From Trichosphaerium sp. ATCC 40318 (lineage: Eukaryota; Discosea; Flabellinia; Trichosidae), in NCBI GenBank assembly GCA_038496445.1, contig JALMLS010000102.1, positions 1 to 62,433 of the forward strand: DNA of 62,433 nt, given 5' to 3'. Under the pieces are notes generated by a model, which did not search any database, was not told the DNA's origin, and saw only the letters and a program-made list of their open reading frames with translations. Below are positions 9,021-20,078 of this stretch, one piece after another (positions within the stretch are counted from its first letter, which is position 1; the number at the start of each line of letters is the position of its first letter). A program made the translations under genes and the position numbers.

Positions 9021-11267
9021 CTAGTTAATAGGCCAACAAAACACCGTACCAGATGATTCCTCCTCTGATGATTCTTCAGATGACTCCTCTTCTGATGATT
9101 CCTCAGACGACACCTCAGAAGACTCTTCGTCATCTGTGTCATCTTCATCGGTTGACTCTTCTTCAGAAGTCTCTTCGTCCTCTTCTGACTCCTCTGATTC
9201 CTCGTCTTCAGAAGTCTCCTCATCCTCACTAGCACACAATTCGATATTGATTCATGTACAACGCAGCGTACCTGTCATCTACGGATGAATCTTCATCAGT
9301 TGTATCCTCATCTTCGTCGCTTGTGTCGTCATCGTCAGAATCCTCTTCAGAAGTTTCTTCGTCACTTGTGTCATCGTCATCCGAATCGTCATCATCTTCT
9401 TCTGACGAGGACACCTGGTCAGCGCCACCAGCCACACCCATAGGCGGAGAAGTAACACCGCCACTTTGCTCAGGGTAGCCACCATCCTCGCCGTCCTTGT
9501 TCCTCTTCAAGACGTACATGACGATCGCAATGATAATGAACAAAACAATCAACACGCCAATAACAATACCTACAATGGCGCCAGAACTCAAGCCATCAGA
9601 AGGGGCCTCAGTGCCACCAGAAGCTGCCTAAAAACAGCGGTAAGCAAAAATAATAATCAGCAGGACAGGGTCCAAAAAGATGGGGCGCTAAAAACTGAGG
9701 GCTTATCGAACGCACTGAAGGTGTATCTACAGGTGCTGCAGTAGGAGCGGCTGATGTAGGAGGAGCGGTTGTAGTAACTGGTTCCTCTGTCGTCGCTGTT
9801 GAAGGAGGAGCGACGATAACAGGCTAGTAACAAAATCAGGTTAAATCGAAAAAATCATTTCGGAAACTAGAGACATACACCAACAACTACACCCGCTGGA
9901 AGCGCATCTTCAATATCCATCTGAAGGCTACCAACTCTGTGAGCACACGTAATAGAAGTGTTTGCGTATATACTTACTCTGCAAGACCTCCTTCAGTCGC
10001 CAAGAGGGCGGAAACAGCCATCACTAAAACCGGATATCAGAAAAAACCAAGAAAAACAGTTTGTAGTTTACCATTGGAAGATCGAACAGTTACCACATTT
10101 TCAGCTTGTTCAACGCTGCGCTTGGAACCTGTTTGCTCTATGCTGAGCTCGGCGTCGGATACGTTGAGTGCTGCTTGGTAGACGAGCTTGGTGGTGTTTA
10201 GCTGTTCAGGTGTGAGCGTCACTGACATTGTGGTACTTAAAGCAGCTTCTGTGCAATCATTTGCCGTGTGTAATGCAATCATAGCCGCACCATTGACAGT
10301 GTAAAATAGTTCAGTGCCGTTCCACTCGACAGTCAATGCCAATGGTGACGGGAAACGCGGTGACCCACCAGCTGTAAAATTAGTAGGTTGATTTCGGATC
10401 TAAACAAGGAGCACGTGTGTAAGATGATTGTTGACTCTAGTTTCAAAAAACGTACAAAAGGGTCAACAGAAAATCTATTGAGCCCGTTGTCGTCAGGTAA
10501 GACAACCACAGTCATATTCTAGCAAATAGGTAAACACCATTGGAATTCATGAAAAAACAAGAAAAACGTATTCAAGAAAAACCAGCATCTTACGTAGTTG
10601 TTGATGTAGCCATAGTACGCTGTGTATGTTCCCTCATTTTCAGTCTTGCAATCAACAAAAAGCGATATCTACAGAGGGGTTAGTGTGTATTTTGAAGTAG
10701 TGCTAGGGTGATTGTTCAATTAAAAAAAAACCCAAAAAGAAACCATCCGATCGATTACACAAAACACGTACCAGATCCCTGGCTGATGCTGGAGAGCTAG
10801 TTGGCCCAACTGGTGGTGGCGTCGTTGGCGCCTCTGTAACGTTTGCCATTGGAGGCATAGTAGTGGTATTCATAGTCGTATTCATAGTTGGTGCTTCAGT
10901 AGCATTTGGAGCCATAGTTGGCGCCTCAGTCACGTTTGGGGCCATAGTTGGTGCGTCAGTAGCATTTGGAGCCATGGTAGGCGCTTCAGTCATGTTTGCG
11001 ACCATGGTAGGCGCTTCGGTCATGTTTGCTACCGGCGCCTCGGTCATATTATTTGCACTACAGCCAGGCAGACACTAAAGACACCTTTAATTTTTGCACC
11101 ATATCATTTGGCGCTTGGCAAATAGCATCACGTGGTTTTAAACGTTATTTGCGCCACACTCTCATACTAGAAAGTACATTTTCGCCAACCAGAAACGCGT
11201 TGTTAGGTTTTTTGCGTACCATTAGGATGAATACAGAACAAACGGTAAATAAAGCCAAATAATTCAT
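9021..11267 (-). CDS. Mucin-like type I membrane glycoprotein with acidic tail, complete right copy
   Basis: A ten-exon model: 11267-11220, 11074-10772, 10668-10594, 10518-10456, 10399-10072, 10023-9978, 9936-9879, 9823-9716, 9627-9272 and 9228-9021. It stays in frame throughout and predicts about 530 residues. Exon 1 encodes a signal peptide (MNYLALFTVCSVFILM). Exon 2 is a run of (M/V)TEAPTMAPNA-type repeats, about 9-12 residues each, rich in Thr, Pro and NxT sites, as in heavily glycosylated mucin-type stalks. A Cys-containing ectodomain follows, then a Thr/Pro stretch, one membrane helix and an intracellular tail of about 140 residues rich in Ser, Asp and Glu. Exons 1-3 lie in unique DNA and exons 4-10 in the palindrome arm. 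The role is unknown; a cell-surface adhesion or coat protein is an inference. Confidence 0.85.
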
Positions 11268-11718
11268 GTGTTGGCTAAAGGTCTGGTGCTACGGGGTTGG
11301 ATAACTACAGAATCTGGAAAAATTCAGCACATTTTGGATGTGTGAACGCCCTGCATTGCCGACAAAAAGTAGTTAAAACCGCAATACTGCACCCGCGATA
11401 AAGAGGTTCCTTTTAGTTATGGCAAAAAAATGTTTTTATGTTGTATTATTATTACATGTTACACCTGTACAGCTACTACTAGAGGGGCTGGATATCAACC
11501 CGATCTTTTACAAAAAAAACAAAAGGGTACGTTCTACGGCTTGTACAATAAATAAATCGAGGTGAAAACACAAAAAAAATGCTTTCTCGAGATTTCACTA
11601 GCGCTGGGCAGCAACAAACACGCAAAAAACCCAAACAGGTGCTTTCGGCACTGCGTTTTTGCCAATACCCCCTAATTGTCCTTATCTTACAATCGCAGAT
11701 GCATGTGGAAAACGGCAG
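11268..11718. other. Intergenic spacer, no gene seen
   Basis: This lies between the start of the glycoprotein gene and the stop of the next gene, both on the minus strand, so it should contain the glycoprotein promoter. It is AT-rich, with oligo-A runs and ACAATAAATAAA near 11545-11557, but I see no convincing coding exon or recognisable motif. Confidence 0.5.
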
Positions 11719-13694
11719 TCACGTAGTATCTGCTTGTTTGTCGCGTTCCTCGCTTTGTGGTTTTTCTGTGTTGCGTCCGTCCAGTGTACTTTTCTGTTTA
11801 TGAGGATAACTGTCGCTAGGGCGACTGCGACTCGTCCTAGATGCACTACTAACGCGCCGCGATCGCTGTTTTAGACGTGCGCTGTGCAGTTTTTTAAGAC
11901 CGAAGCGTGCACTGGTTAGGCTTGTGTTTTCGCTTGGTGCTTGAGACATTGTTTCTGTTTGCGAATAAAAGTACTCGTCTTCTGACTGGGCCATGCTCAG
12001 AGCACTTTGTTGAAGTACCACCTACAAAGGAAAAAAAGGAGTTTAGGAAATTTTATCCAATTATTAAAATAATACGAAATGGGCGTAAGGCGTATGACGT
12101 TTAGAAATCCCGAAAATAAGAGTTTCAAAGTAGCCTTCGGTGCGTTGTGGTAACAAGTACAATACCAGCCTCTCCGCATTTTCGATTTTAAGTACCTTAC
12201 GCAATAATTTATTATTACCCTCTACAGGTGCTGTGTAATCGTCGGCCTTGCAGACGGGCGTATTAGTTGTATACGGAAATACCCATTTCGGTTAAAAATG
12301 TGGGATTGGTACCTCAGACATATCAGTGTCCCTGTACCTATCGAATCGCTCTGAAGTTCTATGAGAGGACACAGGGTAACCCTCACTATCAAAACCATTC
12401 CCTGCCTCCATTATACTGTCGTAATCACCCTGTGCAGATTGCGTCAGCCCATGTCGTGAACAGAGACAAGCTTATAGTCGCCAGGGATATTGCAATAGTG
12501 CGTACCTGATAACCTCGGTGTTCATCCATCTCGCCACGTGAATGTAGGGGCGACTGTGTTGACGATTCGAAATCATCGTAGGTCGAGCTAGAAAAAAATT
12601 CGTCACCTTCACTGTAGGTGTCACGTGATTAGTAATACGAAATATCAAGAGAGCATTTCAAAATTACTAATTCAATTGCAAACGTACGCGTGGTGACTAT
12701 GTGATGGAGAGGTTTTGAAACTATACTCAGGCAACACAGACAGAGTATCAGACAATGTAAAGTCCATTCTCTTCATACGTAAGGCTGCGGCAGGTACTGC
12801 ATTATCTCCTGTATTCACAACAAAAAGTTAGCACTGCTGCCATCTCTGTGTGACATACCGTGTTGAATACTCCACTTTGCGTGGCTCTCTACTTTTCGGA
12901 CAAGCTTAGCGTCCTCTGAGTCCTCACTGGACGAGCTGATCTCAATGTATTTGTTTACTTTCTTGGGCTGTTGAGCTTTCCAGCTCTCTGTGCTTTCTTC
13001 ACTAAACGCGCGACTGACGTGATTTACGTGCACGGACGATATAGCACTGCCTTCTGTCAAGTAACCAGCCTTGTCGACTGTGTTAAGTTTTGACGCAGAT
13101 CCTTTGGACGCCTGCTTTTTTAGGCGCGGTGACGCTAATGTCACGCTCTTAGGCGCAGATGATCTCGCTGACTTGTTCTTATCGATGGTATCGGATGACT
13201 TTTTGCTCTTCAACGATGAGAGCGTAGTCTGCAGCACACTTACAAAATCGGGTAAGCAATTTATGACGCCTACATCTTGAGCGTACGGTTTGCTCGCATC
13301 TTCGCTTTCTGCGAGCGTTTTAACTTCTTTAAGCTCATTTTCCTTTCCTCCGTCTTCCTTGCTTTCTTTCTTGCGATCTCCACAACAAACGGAGCCAGCA
13401 ATAGCAGTTGACGCTACTACAGCTACGAATAAGGCACTACATGCCAATACAATGTAATTCGCGTTGTCGCCGTTCTGTTGTGTACCTACGATGTGTGAGA
13501 AATATCCACGTACATGTGTATGCTACAACAGTATTGACAGCTCCATCTAATAACTTTCAAAACATTATAAATACAAAATGTACCAAAATCATTCTCAGTA
13601 CGTGCGCAGCACGCAGTTGCGACTGTCAGCAACACTAATACGCAAACTCTCTAAATTTGTAAACTGTAAGTACAATTGCTATAATCCGCAGCAT
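11719..13694 (-). CDS. Single-pass membrane protein with long Ser/Lys/acidic cytoplasmic tail, unknown function
   Basis: Firm exons are 13485-12859, 12818-12688, 12611-12506, 12429-12313, 12246-12196 and 12021-11719, all joining in frame. Upstream short exons appear to give a hydrophobic leader (VCVLVLLTVATACCA) and a small Cys-containing lumenal piece. The exact start, perhaps the ATG at 13694, depends on a very short intron and is not settled. A membrane helix (YIVLACSALFVAVVASTAIA) is followed by CC and a disordered tail with Lys/Glu, Ser-rich and SSSSEDSED segments, ending RDKQADTT. Five of the six introns between these firm exons begin GTAC. It stands upstream of, and on the same strand as, the mucin-like glycoprotein. 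No family recognised. Confidence 0.7.
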
Positions 13695-13904
13695 GGCAAT
13701 ACATGTATTGCATTGTGGTTAATCAAGCGGACTAATTTGTTTTTTTTATGGCTTTAGTTTATTGGTACCTGCGCTAATTGCATTCTTCTCTCACCTCGTA
13801 AACGCGTTGATCAACATAGTAACACATAGGAGTAAGTTGCGTTTACGTATTTTGACAATTTAATTTAATTTCTGTAAACGGCCGCGTACTACAGACTGCC
13901 AACA

Positions 13905-15217
13905 ATGCTGCGCAGTCTAATAATTATGATTGGAGGCGGCATTGTGGTGTTTAAAAAGGAGTGGTCGTCTGTTGGTTTTGATAAGGCACGTAATCAGTTG
14001 AGCTGCTCATATATGCAGCATTCAAATGTAGATAAGTGACTCCACTAACATTTAAAAAAAAATTAGAAATTAAAGGAGTTTGGCCCATTAATTTCGACTG
14101 TATTGGAGTACTCAAAGCAGGCAGTAGGCGTACCAGTATCATATTTGGAATTTTCAAACGGTGCGTTTTGCTAGTGTCGCTTAGGTCTGCCACTAACAAC
14201 GCACGTAGTAGCTGTTACAATCGCAACGGACTTACAGGCGCAGGTTACATGCGCGCTGTTTCATGTCATCCAAGAGGTACAGTAGGCTACGCTTAGCGTA
14301 ACACAAGCGCCAATGCAGTACCAGCCCGTTTAGTCAAAACACAGAATTTTGTAAAACAATTTTCTTGAGTTTCTGTCGGGTCAGGAAGGCAATTATTGAT
14401 GTTATAGATAAAAAACCACAACAACATCCTATGTTCTTTTGAACACCATCTCATTATACCTCCTAGCCTGTTGGGCTTGGTTCTTTGCTTTGTAAGTCTT
14501 TACTGGGGGCATGGATAGAGCGGTTTGGCGGCAAGGATGGCAAGCCCGGCTACAATCCGACAACATTTAGTTCTTTCAACAACAGAATCATCGACTGCAT
14601 TCGAAGTACGATACCCCCACTCATCAGAGAGCGTATGTCAAACATCTCGAAGGCCTCTTTATTTTAATGAATGTTCGTTGTAGTGCAGGAAACAAGGGGC
14701 GTTGAAGCATCGCTCTTGGTACGTACACAATGTTGCATGGAGCGACCGACTTGTCTCATCTGTAATCCAAGGTGACTGATGATCCGAACGATACAATAAA
14801 GCTCGGCGACCTTACCGACTTTAACGTTGAAGCCACTTTTCAAACGTTGCTTACAGTTGCGCAACAAACAAGTACGTGACACATCAAATCTTGTGACGTA
14901 ATGGCAAGAAATAGTAACCATGTTTTTTGTTTAGTCAATCTCCTGGACGATGAAATTAACTTTATGAATGTCGAAATAGGTAACCCTAGCTATTATCACC
15001 ATGCACCTAACAAGCATCACAGGAAAACACATAGTATACGTTCACCGCGTGCGTGGAGAGGCATCGTTGGTGAATATTTGTAAAGCGAGCATACCGCGGA
15101 AGCACTATTTGCCAAACATTGAAAAATCTGTAAAATTGCTTGATAAAGGTACACGTCACCTCATCCTCACCACACTTACTAACAGCTGGTAGTATTCGAT
15201 TTGTTGGCGTACTATAA
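13905..15217 (+). CDS. Conserved-looking longin-like protein, unidentified
   Basis: The N-terminus MLRSLIIMIGGGIVVFKKEW has the strand-turn-strand start typical of longin domains. PLISTVLEYSKQAVGVPVSY and later pieces (LLGAWIERFGGKDG, IRELQETRGVEASLLVTDD, VYVHRVRGEASLVNIC) follow. The final exons 14935-14979, 15023-15148 and 15186-15217 splice cleanly and stop at 15215-15217. Middle junctions, including a probable GC donor at 13987 and a 24-nt intron near 14155, are my best reading. It is divergent from the gene at 11719-13694 with about 210 bp between starts. A trafficking role is inferred from fold resemblance only; I do not recognise the family. Confidence 0.55.
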
Positions 15218-15522
15218 TTAAAGGCCAACTTTTTCTGTCAAGACAGACTTCAAAAACACACGGATACCACCACGCATGTACATAAAATTACTAAGAAAAC
15301 ATAAAAAAATTCTGCCAGCAAAAACGGATATTGTTGAAAAGCTTTTTGCTTTCGCTTTTTGTTTATTATTCTTGGTGCGCGTGTACCATATTGTATACAA
15401 TAAATAGGTCGGTACAAATGCATTTGTGATGGAAAAATTTTGTTTTCTTATGTTACAATCTTACAAGGAGGTGCGCGCACGTTGGTGTGTACGCATGGGA
15501 TGTTTTCAAAAATGTACAATTA
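15218..15522. other. Convergent intergenic spacer, no gene seen
   Basis: This lies between the stop of the longin-like gene (+) and the stop of INCENP (-). It is AT-rich and should contain both 3' ends; ACAATAAATA around 15397-15406 could serve as a poly(A) signal. Open frames here have no support. Confidence 0.4.
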
Positions 15523-18387
15523 TTAGAGGTATCCCATTTGTCGTTTGTACTCCAAAACTTCGGCTGCTCGGAGCCTATCTTCCATCCAATCCCCAGAACT
15601 TGTTCGTGTTCTGTATCTCTTTTGACGTTTGTTAAAGATGTCTATAGACAACGGTGATTAGTACAACTACAACCGAATAAATTTTTTTGAAAATGTGGCG
15701 TACGTTCAAGGTTGCAGGTGCTTGGAAAGTCAGAACCAAACACTTGATCAGGATCGTCTAACGCTTGTCGCTCTAACCGTCTATTCAACGTTTCCTTTTC
15801 TGTCCAACTGGCACTGTTGCCCTTTTCTTCCAGAAACTCTGACTCACAGTCGGAGGGACTAAATTACAAAGCGTGAGTATACTCAAAAAAAAGAAGCAAA
15901 AAAAAAAACACAGTTCCCTAAACACGTACAGTGGGGAATCAGGAATAGGACACTGGAATGATGGAGAGCCCTCGGATACAGGAGATATTGGACTCATCAT
16001 GCGCCATGGAGATTGTCGCGATAGTGCAGCTATTGATAGGTTTAGCAATTTGGCACTCTAAAAAACCAGATTCAGGAAGCGAGTCAAGTACCTTTGGCTG
16101 CGTTGACTTGATCGCGTGCAGGCGTTCTCATTTGTGCAGGCGGAGGCGGCATGAGGTCCATCGATTTTCGTCCAGGAGTAATTGGCTCGTGGATTGGAGA
16201 CAAACCAGAGGTAGGAGACAGCTCACTGTCAAAGTCGCCTGTGTAACCCCAGTCCTGGCGATCGTTGTGTATAGGCGAGCTTGCGCCTGTGTGTTTGTTT
16301 GACCTAAACGCATTTGCTGGGTTTAATTTGCTCAGTTGTTTGCGCCACTGCGTCTTTGAGTTGCTGCGTGGTGGCGAAAGGACAGATCTCAAAGGTCGCT
16401 AAAAACGGTACAAAGTCAGTCTAACGTATGAATTATGTGCGCGCGGTTGTCGCCCTTACCGGTTTCTTATCCTTGACATCTGCGTAACCGCCAAACTTGA
16501 GCTTGATCATGTGTTGTCGCAATCGCGATTTTTCCTTTTCTTTTTTCCTTGTCGAGTCGCTCTATTGGACTTTGTTAAACTCTTGATCAAGGGTGAGGTT
16601 TGTGCGCGTACTTGTACATGTCTGGCTACCCTTTTGCTATCTCTTTCAGCGGCTGCCTTGCGCTTGTTCTCTTCAATGAGTCGTCTGCGCTCTTGATTCT
16701 GTTGCAGTCTACTCGCAACGGACTGTTTTCCAGCTTGACGGTATGGTGCAACACGTTGAACGCTCCCTAATGCATGTGTTAGTTGTGCGTGTCATCACAA
16801 GAGATTAGGGGGGCCGGGGGGTCAGGCGTACGTGATGAGGAGATGCCGTAATCGAGATCGCCTATCACAGATGCGGTGGATGGTACACGAGGTGGAGGAT
16901 CGTCAGCACGGCCTTGTAGGTTGGCGGATGCAAGGAAGCTGTCGCTTGATCGATCTTTGAATATGAAGCTGTCTTCCTCGTCATCTCCATCGTGTTCAAT
17001 AGCGTATTCTGACTCAATGTCGTCATCAGAGAACATAATATGCGTATTGGGTTTTTGAGAGGATAACACATCACCCGAATGCTCTATAAATTGTTGGCTT
17101 CGACGTGAGGATTGATTAGATTGGCGGATGGGCAATGATAGGTCGCCCACTTGCAGGGCAGATGAAGACTCAGATTCAGCGAAAAACTCCTTATGTAGAA
17201 CATGAGCAACAAGCCAACCAGTACAAAACGAAAAAAAACTAAATTTTGTCAAACAACGCACATCGTCTTCAGGTACACCATCGAGGTCCATGTCCATACG
17301 TGCTCTATCTAGTAATATATCACCTGTGCGAGATACGAGGTCCTTGTTGGCAGATGAGGTTTCAAAGGCGTCCACCATGCGTGGCACTACCGTGCCGTTG
17401 GCATTGCTTTGGAACCTGGACACTTGTGGCGTGAATGCGTTTGGATTTGGAAGAGGCAGTGCAAGACCTTCACCAGAGGCACGAGAGCCATGAGAGGCAC
17501 GAGAACTACAAGATTCACGTGATGTTTCCTGAGAAGGAAAAACGTGTTCGTCTGCTTCTTCTGCCGTCAAGTCCAATACTATTTTCTCTTGTTTTGCTTC
17601 GCTCTCCCTTCGTGATGCCCTGCGTGCTGCGCGATGGGCGGACATGCGTCTGGATGATGATCTGTGCGATGACTCTCTTCGAATTGAAAGTGGCTTTGGA
17701 GAGTTGCGTCTAGGTGGTGTCGTGCTGCGGCTAGGTGGTGTCGCGCTGCGTTCTGGTAATGGCTTCTGGCCTGTAGGTGACCGCCGTTCCATGTTGACAG
17801 GTTGTGGCTTAGGTCGTTTTGGTGCCTTTGTTTGCGTGTTGGCAGCGTTGTTCGTTTGATTTTCTTTGTCCAGCGTGGCGTTATCTTCACTCTTTTGGCG
17901 CTTTTTGGCAACGCGACCGGTCTGTGGCTTCTTTCGCTTACGTGGGTTTAACGGCATGCTACTAAGCGAAGTGTCAACGAATAAAGAGCCGCTTTCAAGC
18001 CTACAATAGTTTTTCACGTACACTACTTGTTGTTTTATATTGAGTGCAGGCATAGCAAAAGGCCAGTCGAACGTTAAAGTGTCCGTTTCTATTGTCAAGT
18101 CGTCCTCATTTAGAAGTGGCATTATTGGTTGCAGGAACGTAGAACCGCTGAGGAGTTAAAGGGAAGTTCAAATTTTCAAAAAAAAAAGGGTAACCGCCAG
18201 TGGTTAGAGTTGTAGGAAATATAAAAGGATACTCTTGTAGTGCCGTTTGAACATTTTCTTTTGCTTTTGCAAGCCAATCACGCTTGTTCCTGTCTATACG
18301 CGTGAATTGCTCGAGCTTGGAAGCGCAAATACGGTCGATATGGCTGCTGATGTAGTTGAGCTTTTTTAGATGTTGTTGTACCCGCAT
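15523..18387 (-). CDS. INCENP: INCENP homologue (inner centromere protein, chromosomal passenger complex)
   Basis: The C-terminus is a clear IN-box, the Aurora B-activating segment: SASWTEKETLNRRLERQA is followed by LDDPDQVFGSDFP, then CNLEHIFNKRQKRY and RTRTSSGDWMEDRL, matching the W-L..Q...DPD.IF..C.LE.IF pattern with the terminal TSS motif. The final splice (donor at 15700, acceptor just after CTATAG) restores this motif. The N-terminal exon starts MRVQQHLKKLNYISSHIDRI and joins through a GTATCC intron to the long exon 16779-18170. The middle is basic, Ser/Pro-rich and disordered (RKRKKPQ, repeated SPTRS-like blocks), as usual for INCENP. It acts at centromeres and the spindle midzone. It shares a 186-bp divergent promoter with Stn1. 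Confidence 0.85.
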
Positions 18388-18573
18388 ATTCGTTGTTAGA
18401 GCTTACGCTAGGTAATACTTTGTTCTGAGACTCTTTTGTGTTGCAATTTAGAACTGGCGGGAATTTTTAAACGGCAAAGTGGCGCTAAAAAAAATGGTCA
18501 ACTCGGTTAGCGCGGGTGCAAAAGCTCACAAAATAGCAGCCTTTCAGCGGGTACTGGCAAATGCCATGCTGTG

Positions 18574-19941
18574 ATGGAAGAAGAACCGGGCTTTGTTCCA
18601 ATAAAATGTTGGGGTGTACTACCCACGTTCCAGTTGTATTTCAAAACCTTTATTGCCACAATCGCTACAGCGCGGAAGCACCCCGATTTAGGTACGAAAA
18701 ATACAAAATGCGTTTTGTAACCAACCCATTCTAGACGTTATATTTCCTTTTGGGCTACACCGTCCAGTGGATAGAGTAGAAGTATTAGGCGTAGTTACAG
18801 CAGTACAACAAACCGACGAGAAAGTGCTTTTCGGGGTACGTCAACTGGTCCCTACGCTCATCAACACACCCTCACTTCGTTAGGTATCTGATGGTACGCT
18901 TGATGGCATTTGTTTAGCCAACTGACGAAATGTCATCACTTTTTTTGAATACTGACTCGGTTGCAGGCACAGGACAAATACTGTGCGTCTTGTGGACAAC
19001 TATGGCTCCCACTTTCGAGGTTGGCAGCACGGTTCGCGTGCACGCCAGGCTACACTATTGGGACTTAACGTGGGAGCTCACCGTCAAAGCTTATCGTACG
19101 CACTACACAACCCAATTTGGTTGACATGACATGTATTGTAGACGTTGACACCAACCCGAATGCCGAAGCCTTACACAACCTCTCTGCTATATCCCTGGCT
19201 GCAATGTATAGACGACCACTGACTAAACATCAGATGGACCGCGTGTCACAGGCTAGCCACGTACAGGAATGTAAACAACAACACCATCGGGGCTTTCAAC
19301 AACACGAATCACGTGGTAGCACAATTGGTGGCTCTAGTACACTACAATCCCTGGTTAATGATACCACACGCTCATACTTGACGCGGTGTGGATGCGACAC
19401 TATACATCTTCCATCACTCCTCAAAGATGTTCAGTTTAAAGATACACTTGTGCACGCCATGAAAAATGTGGCACGTGTAATTAATATTTGTAAGCATCCT
19501 GTAAAAACTAACCTATTTTTTTCCTTTCAGGGCCACAACGAATCTAGTAATCTTGGTGAATGCATTGCTGAGTGTTTCAAAATCCTAGTGTCAGGTGGCC
19601 ACGTTGTTAATATCGACAATGACACGTATCGCGTTTTATCTTTCGAAAACAATTTAGGGCTAGCGCTGTATGAGGCTGTTATGCAACTGGACAAAGGTGA
19701 GTGCATTCTTCTATTTTATTCTGCTTGTTGCCGTGGTTTTTTCTACAAATTTATCGTGTTCACAGGCGAGTATGGTGCACGTCAGAGGGAAGTAGTTGCA
19801 CATATCAAGCAGCGCCGTGATTTTATGCTAGTGCCTGAAGCTAGATTGCATCGCATGCTTGTGCGCCTGGTCGATATGGGGCACATATACCGCACATCCC
19901 CCGATCAGTTTAGGCTCTGCCAACTTGCACACAGATACTGA
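18574..19941 (+). CDS. STN1: Stn1-like subunit of the CST telomere complex
   Basis: The protein opens MEEEPGFVPIKCWGVLPTFQ and then has an OB-fold: HRPVDRVEVLGVVTAVQQTD, VLFGVSDGTGQILCVLW, and VGSTVRVHARLHYW. That is the Stn1/RPA2 OB pattern with its DDGTG-like turn (SDGTG). The remainder is a helical C-terminal region (LVHAMKNVARVINI, EYGARQREVVAHIKQRRDF, LHRMLVRLVDMGHIYRT) like the tandem winged helices of Stn1. Introns include one of about 30 nt (gtaaaa...cag near 19500) and one of 69 nt that both preserve frame. It would act with Ten1 and Ctc1 at telomere ends. The SDGT/GQI junction is inferred from splicing at 18891. Confidence 0.8.
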
Positions 19942-20078
19942 TCCCATTCCGCTCCTTGTAGTTTCTGTACTTGATAGAACGAGAAAGTGCTGTGCCATAA
20001 CTTGGGTAGTCCTTGGATTAAGCTTGATAAGACGACTTGATTGTATCATCCTCAGTTGTCGTTTCTGTTGGCTGCATC

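Larger units (their letters stand above)
5318..10557 (-). repeat. Right arm of giant palindrome (inverted repeat)
   Basis: Reverse complement of 1-5236 with well over 99 % identity by eye. The inner boundary is exact: base 5318 pairs with 5236, while 5317 and 5237 mismatch. At the outer side the pairing runs to 10557, opposite base 1 of the window. The arm sits inside a gene: exons 4-10 of the glycoprotein gene are inside the repeat and exons 1-3 (10594-11267) are in unique sequence, unless the left arm also continues beyond the window. Confidence 0.97.

Noticed and set aside
1..10557. Reading the palindrome as two ends of a linear plasmid or telomere fold-back
   Set aside because: No telomere-like tandem repeats at the centre; the spacer matches an internal dispersed repeat instead.
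19460..19530. Stn1 intron of 41 nt from GTAAGC
   Set aside because: It would shift the frame; a 30-nt intron from GTAAAA keeps phase and joins ICKHP to GHNESS.
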